DNA of 64,000 bases from Mimachlamys varia (GCA_947623455.1 OX392540.1:8015432-8079431), one strand, 5' to 3'; shown: positions 25,868 through 36,867, counted from the stretch's first letter. A program made the numbers and translations. The notes: generated by a model not told the origin, from the letters alone.

Positions 25868-27320
25868 CATCAGTATCCCATTGCAAGCTTAATAATTTTT
25901 GTTCAAACGCCTCCTAGCTTAATCCTGATTCAAGCTAATCAAAGCTTAAGTGTCCTTATTCAAAATCTTCCAAGCCGAAATATCTTGATTCTTATTCCTC
26001 AAAGCTCTAAACATCCTTATTGCAATATCTCCAAGCTTAAAAATTTAGATTCAAACTCATCCAAGCGTAAAAAACTGGTTCTAATTCCACCATGCCCTAA
26101 AAAGCCTGATGCTAATTCCTCAATGCTCTAAAAATCCTGATTCTAATTTCTCCAGGCTCTAAAATTCCCGATTCTAATTAATCCTGATTCTAATTCCTCA
26201 ATGCTCTAAAATCTCGATTTTAATTCCTCAATGCTCTAAAAATCCCAATTTAATTTCCCCGTGCTTTAAAATCCCGATTCTAATTCTCCAATGCTCAAAC
26301 ATCCTGATTCTAACACCTCAATGCTCTAAAAATCCCGATTCTAATTCCTGCATTCTCTAAAAATCCCGATTCTAATTCCTGCATTCTCTAAAATCCTGAT
26401 TCTAATTCCCCCATGCTCTAAAATTCCCGATTCTAATCCCTGCATTCTCTAAAATCCTGATTCTAATTCCTCCATGCTCCAAAAATCCCGATTCTAATTT
26501 CTTCATGCTCTAAAATCTTATTCTAATTCCTCCATGTTCTAAAATTCCCGATTTTAATTCCTCCATTCTCTAAAATCCCGATTTTAATTCCTCCATGCTC
26601 TAAAATCTTATTCTAATTCCTCCGTGCTTTAAAATCTTATTCTTACTCCTCAATGCTCTAAAAAGCCTGATGCTAATTCCTCCATGCTCTAAAACTCTCG
26701 ATTCTAATTCATCCATGCTCTAAAACTCTCGATTCTATTCATCCATGCTCTAAAACTCTCGATTCTATTCCTCCATGCTCTAAAACTCTCGATTCTATTC
26801 ATCCATGCTCTAAAACTCTCGATTCTAATTCATCCATGCTCTAAAAAACCCGATTCTTATTTATCCATTATCTAAAACTCCTGATTCTAATTCATCCATG
26901 CTCTAAAACTCCTGGTTCTAATTCATCCATTCTCTTAAATCTAATTCTTACTTCTCAATGCTCTAAAAAGCCTGATGCTAATTCCTCCGTGCTCTAAAAA
27001 TCCCGATTCTAATTCCTCCATGCTCTAAAAATCCCGATTTTCAATCCCCAATGCTCTACAATCTGGTTCTAATTCCCCAATGCTCTAAAATCCTGGTTCT
27101 AAATCCTCAATGCTCTAAACTCCTGATTCTAACTCCTCAATGCTCTAAACTCCTGATTCTAACTCCCCAATGCTCTAAATTCCTGATTCTAACTCCCCAA
27201 TGCTCTAAGCTCCTGATTCTAACTCCTCAATGCTCTAAACTCCTGATTCTAACTCCCCAATGCTCTAAACTTTTGATTCTACATGTACCTCCTCCATACT
27301 CTAAACATCCTGATGCAAGC
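25868..27320 (+). repeat. 1.45-kb minisatellite, about 30-bp unit
   Basis: Unit close to 'tcctgattctaattcctcc' plus 'atgctctaaaa'. It is very diverged at the left end and nearly perfect between about 27085 and 27270, where the unit is exactly 30 bp (atgctctaaactcctgattc and so on). The plus-strand frame of repeating Leu-Thr-Pro-Gln-Cys-Ser units there is a by-product of the 30-bp period. Confidence 0.9.
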
Positions 27321-27504
27321 TCCTCTGTTTGTATCAGGAAAAGCTTATCTGTTAAATGTCAAAGAGGCACTTTTATTTCCTTTTAACGTTTCTGAAACAA
27401 TTATATACCACTTCTTCTAAGATTCAATGGTGTTTTGTAAGGCAATAGTCGTGAGCCGTGATAACGCTGCAGAACAAGACGGTTTATATATATGTTAGGA
27501 TTAT

Positions 27505-27620
27505 AAGACTCTTTCATATGCGTGTATGTAGGATAGGGATATTCCACCCGAGGGGTCACAACATGTGATCCCAAGGGTGGAATATCCCTATCCTACATAC
27601 ACACATAATGAAAGAGTCTT
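27505..27620. mobile_element. 116-bp hairpin (fold-back MITE)
   Basis: Arms of about 45 bp: 27505-27549 (containing 'tgtatgtaggatagggatat') and 27575-27620 (containing 'atatccctatcctacataca') are almost perfect reverse complements around a 25-bp loop. It lies 116 bp left of the DIRS element. Confidence 0.75.
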
Positions 27621-27735
27621 TTTCTCTCATATCAACTACCCGAATAAGCTCAAAAACCATGAAAATATGTTTAAACAGGCTACCATTTCGAAATATCAAT
27701 TTGTTCCTTGAGCTTTTTTGACGAAAACTAATTAG

Positions 27736-27916
27736 ACTTGAGGTTTTTGAAGCAAAACCAATGTTTATGATATAATACTCACCACCATATAGACAATAGC
27801 GTTATCCCTCCGGCAGCCCATAATTTACATAACAAAAAATGAAAATAAATATCCCGTAAGAGGCCCCTTAATGCTTGGTACGAACGCACCGCGCAAGCCC
27901 AATAACCTCACTTCCG
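27736..27916. repeat. DIRS left inverted terminal repeat with outer extension
   Basis: 27778-27916 is the reverse complement of 34201-34339 (starts 'ctcaccaccatatagacaat', ends 'ataacctcacttccg'). 27736-27777 is the 42-bp unique outer part, copied in inverse orientation at 27968-28023. Confidence 0.92.
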
Positions 27917-27967
27917 CAACCAAATTAATTGGATGAGGAGACAAGGGGAGGAGGGTGGGAACTCAAA

Positions 27968-28062
27968 TATATGGTGGTGAGTATTATATCATAAACATTG
28001 GTTTTACTTCAAAAACCTCAAGTTTATTTCAATAATAGCTCACCACCATATAGACAATAGCG
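27968..28062. repeat. DIRS internal complementary region
   Basis: 27968-28023 is the inverse complement of the left element end. 28022-28062 is the inverse complement of the right element end (through 'tttatttcaataatagctc' to 'agacaatagcg'). In the DIRS replication model this segment templates joining of the two ends into a circle. Confidence 0.9.
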
Positions 28063-28198
28063 AATTTGTCTTACCGTAGAGGAGTCATCGAAGACAATCA
28101 CTAAAAACCAGCAGCAACAACGTAGTTTAAAAACCCCTAAGGGGCAAGGATATTTACAATAAAAACTCCCTCAACATTGAAGCAGCTATGGAGCCTTC

Positions 28199-29285
28199 CT
28201 ACAGATTGACTGGGGGACAGGTGACTGCCTGAGCAGTGACAAGAGGACCCAGAGAATACAATCCATCAGAATGGGAGGAAAGCGATCGAAGATAAAAATC
28301 AGCAAAAGTATTCTTGCCTCTCCAAAAGGCAGATGCCATAACCTCATTAAATGAGGTGCCATTGAAAAGGGCCCAAGATGCTGAAAGAGCCCTTAGCTCA
28401 TGCGCCCTTACCCGAACACTGTCACGTGTTTCAGAACTGGACCCCTCATAGGCTTTCCTGATGATGTCACAGATCCACCTAGAAATGGTCTGAGACGAAT
28501 TGTCGGACTGCCTTGACTTAATGGGCAAGAACAGACGTGATCTGGGACCCCGCCGGCCCCCCCCCCTTACTTTTATCAAGATAAAACTTCAAAGCCCTAC
28601 AAGGACAGAGCAACAAATCTTGATCATCTGAACCAGAGACACCCTTTAAGGAAGGAATCTTAATAGGATCTGGTGAGAAACTTGGGACCCGATTCTTAGC
28701 CAGGAAAGAAGGATCAGTGATAAGGGTAACCAAAGAATAATCTCGGGACCACCTGAGACAAGAAGGAGAAGACGAAAGTGCATGGATTTCACTACTCCGT
28801 CTACCAGAAGCAAGTGCAATGAGAAACACTGTTTTCCAGGTAAGGAACTTGACTGAAGCTGAAGCCATAGGTTCATAAGGAAACTTAGTTAGAGTCTCCA
28901 ACACCAAAGCCAAATCCCACTGGGGTGTCAATAGTCTAACTCTAGGCTTCTCTAAGGAGAAAGACCTCAGAAGATTAGAAATGGTGGGACATGTTCCAAC
29001 CTCAGAACGACCCCTGTAGGATAAGACGTTGGCTATGGCTGAACGATAGCCTCGGATTGTACTCGGAGCTAATCCCTTAACTTTAAAAAGGTAAAGGAAA
29101 AACTCGGCTATCGATTGAAGAGAGGCACAGAGTGGATCAATCTTCCTGCTGTTACACCAACTGCAGAAAGATGACCATCTGGACTCATAGATGGCAGATG
29201 AGGAAGATCGAATTGACCTCGTGATGCCATCGGTAACCTCTGCAGAAAAGCCTGCCTGCAAGAGGGAGACCGAGATAGCCTCCAC
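28199..29285 (-). pseudogene. DIRS tyrosine recombinase, frameshifted
   Basis: The integrase of the element. It is split into a 255-codon 5' part (29285 to 28518) and a 3' part (28579 to 28199). The 5' part has a SAM-like N-terminal domain (about 25-110) and the first catalytic Arg in ASGRRSSEIHAL (about 162). The 3' part has HELR (His and second Arg, about 60 and 63 of that piece), a Trp in the second-His position (SAFWRGKN), and the nucleophile Tyr in FADFYLRSL (about 96). The full R-H-R-Y set is present, but the frame changes at the run of ten C at 28557-28566. A one-base length change in this run (9 instead of 10) would account for it, whether mutation or sequencing error. The 5' end overlaps the RT frame by about 180 nt, as is common in DIRS. 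Confidence 0.9.
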
Positions 29286-31975
29286 GCGTGAAGGTGGAGG
29301 CGTTCCGGATTCTGATGAAACTGCCTAGATTTTGGCTGGCTGAGAAGATTCCACCTGGCTGGAATGGCCAAAGGGAGATCTACCAGCAAATCTAGAAGAG
29401 CCGGAAACCGAGGCTGCCTGGGCCACAGAGGTGCTATCAAGAGGACTGAGCAATCGTGCTCCCTGACCTTCTGTAGCACCCTGCCCAGGAGATTGAAGGG
29501 TGGGAAGGCATATGCCAATAGACCCTCCCAGCTGAGAGACATGGCATCTACCTCCCAAGCCATTGGGTCTGGAACTGGGGACACAAACGTCTGAATTTGA
29601 AAATTCAGGGCTGTGGCAAACAGATCCACTAGAGGAGTCTCCCATGTCATGCAGATGGCCTTGAATATAGACTTGTTCAAGGTCCATTCTGTGATGACTG
29701 GACTCTGTGACCTGGACAGAGTGTCTGCTAACACATTCAAGTGCCCTGGCAGATGCCTCATTGTGAGGGAAAGTCCCATAGTTTGGCACAGAAGAAGAAT
29801 CTTGATTGTGAGGGCACACAGCTTGTGAGACTTTGTGCCCCCCTGATTCTCCAAATAAGCCACTACTGTTGCATTGTCTGTAGCCAGACAAATGGACTGA
29901 CCCTGAAGCCAATGACGCAGGGACTGAATGGCTAGCAGAACTGCTCTCATCTCCAGCACATTGATGTGCTCCTGGAGTTGATCTCCCCTCCAGACCCCTG
30001 ACCGACACTGACCGTTGAGGTAGGCACCCCAACCTGTCATTGATGCGTCTGTGTACAGAGTAACTGTAGGGGAAGATCTCAGAAGAGAGACGCCCTTCAG
30101 AATATTGCTCTCTGAAGCCCACCACATGGCCGAAGCCTTGACGGATGCTTCCAAAGGAATCTGAACGTCCCACTGAAGGGATGCCGGATTCCATTTGGAC
30201 AAGAGAAACATTTGAAGAGGTCGAATATGGAGTCGACCCAACGGCACAACATCCGAAAGGGAATTGAGGAATCCGAGAAGCCTCAAAAACCACCTGACCT
30301 GAATTGAGTCCAAACTGTTGAGCAGAAGCACCAACTCCCTGGCCTTCTGGAACTTGGACTGGGGAGGAAGAACAAGGCCCCGATCCGTAAGGAAACGGTT
30401 GCCCAGGAAGACAAAATCCTGGGAGGGAATGACCTCCGATTTCTCCCGGGAAGGTATAAAACCTAGGCGAAAGAGTGTTGCCAAGACCGATCTGGTGCTG
30501 CAACTCAGAGAATCTGGGTTTAAATGCAGCATCAGCGAGTCGTCGAAATAAATATGGATGTCTACTCCGCGACTGTGTAGATAGCCCACAACCACCTGCA
30601 GGAGCTTGGTGAAAACCAAGGGAGCAGTGGTCAGACCAAAGGGCATGGACTTGAACTGGAACACTTTGCCCTGAGAAGTGAATCTCAGGTTTTTCCTGAC
30701 CGATTTCTTTATCGGTATATGGAAATAAGCGTCCTTGAGGTCGATAGAGGTCGCCCACATCCCTGGTACTACTGAAGCCAGAATGCCTCGAGGAGTCTCC
30801 ATTTTGAAGTGGGGCGAGTCCACATGCTTGTTGAAGGCACTTAGGTCTATGATTGGACGCCAGGCCCCGGATTTTTTCTTGACAAGAAACATCCGTGAGT
30901 AAAAGCCTGGCGTCCAATGAGACCGAGGAACCTCCGCCACAGCACCCTTGATTAACAAGGCATTGACCTCGTCTAGGAGGGCCTGAGCCTTCTCCTGGTC
31001 GCCTGGTGGAGGAAAGAAGATGGGATCTATGGAAAGAGAGGGGTCCCGCAAAAGGGGGATACCTAGACCCTCTGAAACCACTGAAATTGCCCACTTGTCC
31101 TTGGTAACTTCCTGCCACTCTGGAAGGAAGTGGGATAAACGACCGCCTACTGGAAGGTCTGGCTTTGGAAGCTCGAGGCCTGCCCATGGATCGTCTTCTA
31201 GAGTGGACAAGGGATAAGGAGGGACCGAGGGACTGCAAGAGTCAGGAACTCTGCCCCTTCTCACCCAGATTCTTCTTGCCTCCCCTCCCCCCCCCCCCCC
31301 CCTGTGACTCTGACCGCCACGTCCCCGGGAAGAGTGCCCACCGCGAATAGCTGTGGCAACAGGAAGCTGAACCTGAGGCTGAGCTGTCTGTGTACTCTTC
31401 TTAGGTTTACCTAGTCGCTGCACCCGACTAGGTTTAGGCTTAGCCCTAAGCTTCTCCAGCCGGGCTGAAGCCGCCTTGTCATTATTGACTCTGTCCATGA
31501 CAGAGGTGAGAACACCTCCGAACATTTCCGAGCCAGACAAGGGAGCGGTCATGAGGTCCGAAATAAATGGCTCACCGACAGTCAGTCTGGGCTTCAGAAC
31601 TGAAGCGCGGCGAGCCAGGATGAAGTCAGCCAAAACAGCCTGAATGAGCGCGGTCCCATCCATGTGAGCCCGGTTCATGGCCTTGTTGAGTTCAGTCAAG
31701 AGCTTAGTCTTGTTAGGTAGACTTTTCTCAGCACGAGAAGAGGCTACAAACAATGCAGAGGAAAAGGAATCTGCATAAGCCAGCACATGAATGGCAAGGC
31801 GAAGCAGTCTTTCCATCCGACTATGCTCTTTAGGAGTCAAATGAACAAAGTCATTTGATCTCCCAGGCCAGCGATGGTCCAAAATGAGATCCACCTTGGC
31901 CGTGTTCGGTTCAATGGAGGGATCATGAACAGCATATCGAGCAGGACTGAACCCCTCGATATCGCTCACCCCCAA
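29108..31975 (-). CDS. DIRS Gag-C-term / reverse transcriptase / RNase H / methyltransferase-like polyprotein
   Basis: 955 codons without a stop. Residues 1-220 look like the C-terminal part of DIRS Gag (RLLRLAIHVLAYADSF, ILARRASVL). A basic Gly/Arg linker follows at about 210-245, encoded over a C16 run. The reverse transcriptase spans about 290-560, with the WRPIIDLSAFN block, SIDLKDAYFHIPI, FKSMPFGL and the catalytic YFDDS near 475. RNase H begins at LYTDASMTGWGAYL near 641, with LEMRAVLLAI and TDNATVVAYLE, and ends near HLPGHLNVLADTLSR. After it comes the DIRS-specific DAM-like region with DLFA and AYAFPPF near 821. The ATG at 31975 is just the first Met; the frame probably continued from Gag before a frameshift at 32004-32026. 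The RT chemistry makes DNA from the element RNA. Confidence 0.93.
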   Translation of the reverse strand: MGVSDIEGFSPARYAVHDPSIEPNTAKVDLILDHRWPGRSNDFVHLTPKEHSRMERLLRLAIHVLAYADSFSSALFVASSRAEKSLPNKTKLLTELNKAMNRAHMDGTALIQAVLADFILARRASVLKPRLTVGEPFISDLMTAPLSGSEMFGGVLTSVMDRVNNDKAASARLEKLRAKPKPSRVQRLGKPKKSTQTAQPQVQLPVATAIRGGHSSRGRGGQSHRGGGGGGEARRIWVRRGRVPDSCSPSVPPYPLSTLEDDPWAGLELPKPDLPVGGRLSHFLPEWQEVTKDKWAISVVSEGLGIPLLRDPSLSIDPIFFPPPGDQEKAQALLDEVNALLIKGAVAEVPRSHWTPGFYSRMFLVKKKSGAWRPIIDLSAFNKHVDSPHFKMETPRGILASVVPGMWATSIDLKDAYFHIPIKKSVRKNLRFTSQGKVFQFKSMPFGLTTAPLVFTKLLQVVVGYLHSRGVDIHIYFDDSLMLHLNPDSLSCSTRSVLATLFRLGFIPSREKSEVIPSQDFVFLGNRFLTDRGLVLPPQSKFQKARELVLLLNSLDSIQVRWFLRLLGFLNSLSDVVPLGRLHIRPLQMFLLSKWNPASLQWDVQIPLEASVKASAMWWASESNILKGVSLLRSSPTVTLYTDASMTGWGAYLNGQCRSGVWRGDQLQEHINVLEMRAVLLAIQSLRHWLQGQSICLATDNATVVAYLENQGGTKSHKLCALTIKILLLCQTMGLSLTMRHLPGHLNVLADTLSRSQSPVITEWTLNKSIFKAICMTWETPLVDLFATALNFQIQTFVSPVPDPMAWEVDAMSLSWEGLLAYAFPPFNLLGRVLQKVREHDCSVLLIAPLWPRQPRFPALLDLLVDLPLAIPARWNLLSQPKSRQFHQNPERLHLHAWRLSRSPSCRQAFLQRLPMASRGQFDLPHLPSMSPDGHLSAVGVTAGRLIHSVPLFNR

Positions 31976-32003
31976 CAGTAAGCCAGAAAGGTCCTGCTTT
32001 CTA

Positions 32004-33761
32004 TTAGCAGAACCCTTGGCCTTTCAGAACCTTTTGAATCTGGGCCAATGCTGAGGAGACCATAGTCCCCTCAGCCAGTGACCTACCTGATGCCCTAGCC
32101 TCAGGTTCCGGAGGAAGAAAGGCACTTAAAGTAGAAGTCCTTTCGGGGAGACCTGAAGCAGAAGGGGGTGATCAAAACTCCACTCCCAAGAGGGAAGCAA
32201 CCTCCAACCGAAGGCTGCGAAAGGAATCCAGATTCCTCTCAGCCTGGGAAGCTGCAAGACATGACTCTGTGTCAGGAGGGTCAGCCTCAGAGTCTGAAGA
32301 CTCTAGAAAAGAACCCTCAGGTGGAAGTGATGGGAGCCAAGAGCGAGTCTCTGCTTCAACATCAGAACCAGCATCCAAAGACAGAGTGTCACCATCAGGA
32401 AAAGTCTGTTGACCCACACCCTCAACCTCCGACTCTTCACAATCCATTTCCTCAGCCTCATCATGATCTGACTGAGAAAACTGGCCCAAACTAGAGGTGA
32501 GACTAGACACCATCTGGTCAGGAACCTCTGTTCTTCGACACTTGGAGGCAGAAGAAAGGCCAGCACTAAGATCTGAAAAGTTAACTCTGCGCTTAGCTCC
32601 ACGGGAAAGCTTACGAGTTTCAGCCAAAACCTTAGAGGGACGGTGAACCCTCTTAGATTTGTGAAGATGTGAGCGAGAAGGGGGGGGACCCAACTCAACA
32701 CCAGGCTGATGACAGAGGGTTGAGGGACCCCAAGGTTGACCTGAGTAACCTAACGGGGTCTGACCATATGCAGAATATGGTTATCCCACAGGCTGGGATG
32801 GGCCCCAGTATTGGCCATGGCCAGAATACTGGGGAGGAGGCAACATTCCGGAACCCGCAGGACCATGAAATGAATTGCCTCCTACTGGAGACCTGCCTGG
32901 CAAATAAGGCTGATAATGGCCGAAATTGACAGAAGACTGCAAATTACCACCAAACCCAGGTGCAGACTGAGGGTAGGGGTAAGGTGGGGGATGCCCTGGA
33001 GCACCCATAAAACCCACCGAGCCAGGAGCTCTAACTGGTGGAGGACCAGATAGCGGCGAGGTGGACCTAGGAACCGAAGGATATAATACCCTGGTACCTG
33101 TACCCGACACAGGGCAAGGAAGACTGACGCCTGAGAATGGGAATGAGCCACTCTCATCTCCTAGTGCAGCCTCTCTAGTGTAACCGTAAAAACTGGCAGT
33201 ACCAGCCGGCCGACTGTCAGTGGGTACACCGGCACCCCTCAATGGGGCCCGGGTCGCTTGACTGGCCTGTTCGGTAGCCATTCCGCTAACGGAATTGGTA
33301 CCCGGACACTCGCTCCCTTCGACCTCCAAAGAAATTCCCGGGTGAATGCCCCTCTGATGCACAATAGGAGACCCAAAAGGCCCTATTGCCACAGAAGTAG
33401 GTACGTGAATAGGATCCTCTGTAGCCATAGAGGACCTACCACTTTGAGGCAATATCACATCCCCCTCAGGGGGTAAAATAGCCTCACTGCCAGGTGGAAG
33501 GCTGACAACAGCTCCACTCTGGGCTTTAGGGTGACGTTTACTGTCTGCCCCAGACTTAACAACCCTTCTACGGGTGCAAGACATATGGGACAGCACCTTG
33601 TCCCACATAGTGTTGGACCATGTCAAACACACGGAACACGTACTGTCCCGGGAGCAGTCTCGGCAGGAGGAACAGGAGTCATGATCATCCCCCTCAAGGA
33701 TGACATGACCACAGTCTCCTGCACGAGTTTTAATACAAGAAGCAAGCTTCTTACCTTTCAT
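32004..33761 (-). pseudogene. DIRS Gag, interrupted
   Basis: The frame opens at ATG 33761 after a leader of about 440 nt inside the element. Near the N-terminus is a Cys/His cluster (DCGHVILEGDDHDSCSSC, then CSVCLTW) typical of DIRS Gag. A Pro/Gly/Tyr-rich stretch follows (SAPGFGGNLQS, GPAGSGMLPPPQYSGHGQ). The frame stops at TAA 32783-32781 inside a Gly-Pro-Tyr run and continues in the same frame with Ser/Glu-rich acidic sequence. It stops again at TGA 32174-32172, continues for about 50 codons (ALAQIQKVLKGQG) and then needs a frame change between 32026 and 32004 to enter the 955-codon frame. These look like two nonsense changes and one indel in a once-continuous structural protein. The alternative is that the TGA at 32172 is a natural end. 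Confidence 0.8.
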
Positions 33762-34200
33762 ACTGCTTTGCGGGCAGCGACCAGCAAACGAAAAAATTCA
33801 CGCAAAATATCGAGTGAAAAAATCACCGATAAAATTATGTAGAAACGTCCCGTAAACTGAAAATGAAATACAAAAACAGTAAAGGACGTAAAACACTAAA
33901 CAAAACAAGTTGACAGAACCAAACGGTAGAAAAAGACGTGAAAAATAGACACCGAAATGGCCTACTAGACAGCGGTACCGTAGCGAGATAGTCCACGTGT
34001 CCGGTAAAAACCTGACACAAAAAGACGAAATACGACACAAAAACGGACTAACAATTCAAACAAAGTTGAAAAACCTGTCAACAAATATCAAATGAACAAA
34101 TTGCAACTACAATGGAACAGAAAAACTAATTAAATATAAAGAAAATCCTGAAATCAAAAGGCAAGTCGAATCCAACGGGATAGATGAAGGCTGCCATAAA

Positions 34201-34356
34201 CGGAAGTGAGGTTATTGGGCTTGCGCGGTGCGTTCGTACCAAGCATTAAGGGGCCTCTTACGGGATATTTATTTTCATTTTTTGTTATGTAAATTATGGG
34301 CTGCCGGAGGGATAACGCTATTGTCTATATGGTGGTGAGCTATTATTGAAATAAAC
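34201..34356. repeat. DIRS right inverted terminal repeat with outer extension
   Basis: 34201-34339 is the reverse complement of 27778-27916, with the same length (139 bp). 34340-34356 (ctattattgaaataaac) is the right outer extension and is copied in the internal region at about 28022-28038. Confidence 0.92.
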
Positions 34357-35968
34357 AGCGAGTTTAAGCATACCCTATATTTGCAAACAAAGTTTGCGCA
34401 GAAAAAAATAATCTCCTCTTCCTGGTATTTATGGTTCAAATTTTGTGAACGGTTTTAATTTCATCACGCCGTCGTTTTCTCTTTCTTGCATCAGAGTTTA
34501 CCGTATTCGTGACGTCACGTCATTGTTGAGCCATTGTGTGAAATGCTATGTAAGATATATTTTTTCTTACATAGCTTTCTTACATTGGCAACCTCTATCC
34601 AACATGGCGAGATATGAGAGAAAAGGGTTTTATTACCTCATGTAGTTTGTGTAAGAACGTTCAATTATACAAGTACATGTACATTTCATCACTGTGACAT
34701 CACAACAGGGGAAATGTACATCGTCCTTAGAAATTAACACCGACAATTGAAAGTGGCATTGTCTGCGAAATCTACGTTTGTAATACGCCTGTGGCATATT
34801 GCACTTTTGAAAGTGCTCGTGTATTTATTTTAATTACTCAACAAGATCAAAGTATCTTCCATGATGAATTGCTAAATAAATTGCCTACACGTTCGCGTGA
34901 TTACTCAGGTACGAGAGTACAATATGTACTTATTCCCTTAATCAATAGCATTGCTATATAAACCTAAGGTCTATAAGAATCGAGACTGCAGCCAGGAATA
35001 CAGTAGTGGAGGACATCGATTCATTTTTTTCTAGTTTCTACTTGAAGCAACGACGTCTTATCAAAAGATGATATTTACAAAAGAATTTATATTTGAACTT
35101 GAAACTTATTTTGATAAAAAAATTTACAATGGAAATGCTTTCTTCTTCACTGAAATAGAAAATAATAGTACATGCAGTATTTTCATTTATATAATAGTTT
35201 AATGTCACTTACACTGATGAATAGTCTGTTCTCTGCAATGGTGCAGTGCAGACAGAAAGCTCCAAAATCATTGTTTTAGAATTACTTAGAGCTGATTAAA
35301 GAACCAGGTCAAGCTAAATTGATTGGACGCAATACGCATACAAGTAAATAAAAGAAATATAGAGAGCATTCTGATCTATGAATCTATGTAACAAGTTTGT
35401 GTTCCTATGGGAAATCATTAGCACCTTCCGCAAAGTTTTACATTGTGCATGTATAGAAGCAAAATTAATGCCGTTTCTATAGAAACGGTGTTGAAGGGGA
35501 GATAACCAGATGTAAGGATTATTGTTTTCATCGTGCACATTATATGTAATTACACACATAAACCAATATATAAATTAATCAGCACATTTGTACAAGATTT
35601 GATGACCTTATACCAGCCTAATGCTATCAATGACATTAGGTCCTGTCATGTAGAGGTCCAAAATGTTCCGAGAAAAGAAAAATAAATTTGCAACATGTGA
35701 TACAAAAGCAGCGAAGAAAGCAAGAGTTGCGTCCCTTCTATTGATATGAGCATTGGGACGACAAATAATCACTTTCTGTATATGCCGTTAGCATACCAGC
35801 TTGTTCATAAACTGTAACAGGAGACATCCTATTTATCTGTCACGCAAATTGCATTCATATGACCTGTATACTACCATTTCGTAACAGCCAAATGCTTAAA
35901 TGGCTACACGCGCCTTACAGGTGGACAAAGTCCTATTTTCCGGTATAAATAATTGCAAGGAATGTTTC
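34357..35968. other. Intergenic, nothing recognised
   Basis: AT-rich flank between the DIRS element and the TA element. A CRE palindrome TGACGTCA occurs at 34510-34517. A 66-codon frame at 34445-34645 shows no domain. Confidence 0.4.
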
Positions 35969-35994
35969 TACAGTTGAGTGTAAGCTAACCTTTA

Positions 35995-36080
35995 CACCCT
36001 AGTGCACTAGGAGTGCACTACGTTTAAACTAGTAGTGCACTACATTTAAACTACAGGTAAACTAGTAGTGCACTACGTCC
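35995..36080. repeat. Palindromic subterminal motif array (left)
   Basis: AGTGCACT palindromes recur four times, spaced by GTTTAAAC or close relatives (tagtagtgcactac units). The mirror array sits at about 38725-38810. Such arrays at transposon ends are often transposase binding sites; here that is inference. Confidence 0.65.
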
Positions 36081-36867
36081 AGCCAGGTGTGACCACAAAA
36101 ACCCCTACAGGTAATGGGAGTGTCCATGCCTACCTGTATCCTTACCTGTACAGATGTAATATGACTTACCTGTACTTATATGTGATACTATTGAAGTTAT
36201 TAGTTTGTTAGTACTTACTCATATAAGTACAAGAATGAGAAATTCTGAGTTTTGCCAGGTGATATTCATAATAATAACTTATGTTTTAAATTAATTTACT
36301 GCATGTCAAAATTTTAAATATAATAATAATAAAATTTATGAACTTATGATTCTTTTTAAAGAAGTAACAATGATTCTTTTTTATTTAAGTATTTTCATTC
36401 TACAATTAAGTTGAAAGGTATGTGTTAAAATAAGAAAAGGTATAGTACATGTATTATGTTGAAATTATAAAGTTAATCCTACTAAAAATATATACAGAAA
36501 ATAAAGTTAACCACAGATTGTAATATCAAAAATAGATATTAGAATAACATATTTTGTACTTAGTATAGTAGTTTCAATCACAAATTACTTTAATATTTGA
36601 CATTAAGAAGCTAGCTGGCAATACTACCTACATGTACCAGCATTGGTATTTGGTTTCACTATATACACTCATGTATGTACCATGCATATAAATGAAAGGT
36701 TATATAAACATCCAGTACTGTACTAAGAAAAGATTACTTTCATCGGAACATTTAAAGCCATTTCCTTCTTCATATCATAATACCAATATATATCTACATG
36801 TAATCCAGTTGACTCTAATCAATGTTATCATCGTTAAATAGGATCATCATTAATCAATTAACAGGGC

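Larger units (their letters stand above)
27736..34356 (-). mobile_element. DIRS-type tyrosine-recombinase retrotransposon, 6.6 kb
   Basis: It has the whole DIRS layout. There are 139-bp inverted terminal repeats (27778-27916 and 34201-34339), unequal outer extensions (42 bp left, 17 bp right), and an internal complementary region at 27968-28062 that joins the complement of both ends. Coding order on the minus strand is Gag, RT/RNase H/methyltransferase-like, tyrosine recombinase. Known DIRS elements replicate through an RNA intermediate to a circular DNA that is integrated by the recombinase without target duplication. No target duplication is seen here. The left end begins ACTTGAGG and the right end finishes AAATAAAC; in the internal region they overlap on AC. 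Gag and recombinase are damaged, so this copy is probably dead. Confidence 0.93.

Noticed and set aside
25868..27320. Regularly repeated units resembling a CRISPR array
   Set aside because: Units are head-to-tail without unique spacers, in an animal genome; it is a minisatellite.
29108..31975. LTR retrotransposon or retrovirus-like pol
   Set aside because: No LTRs, no DDE integrase or protease; inverted repeats, internal complementary region and tyrosine recombinase identify DIRS.
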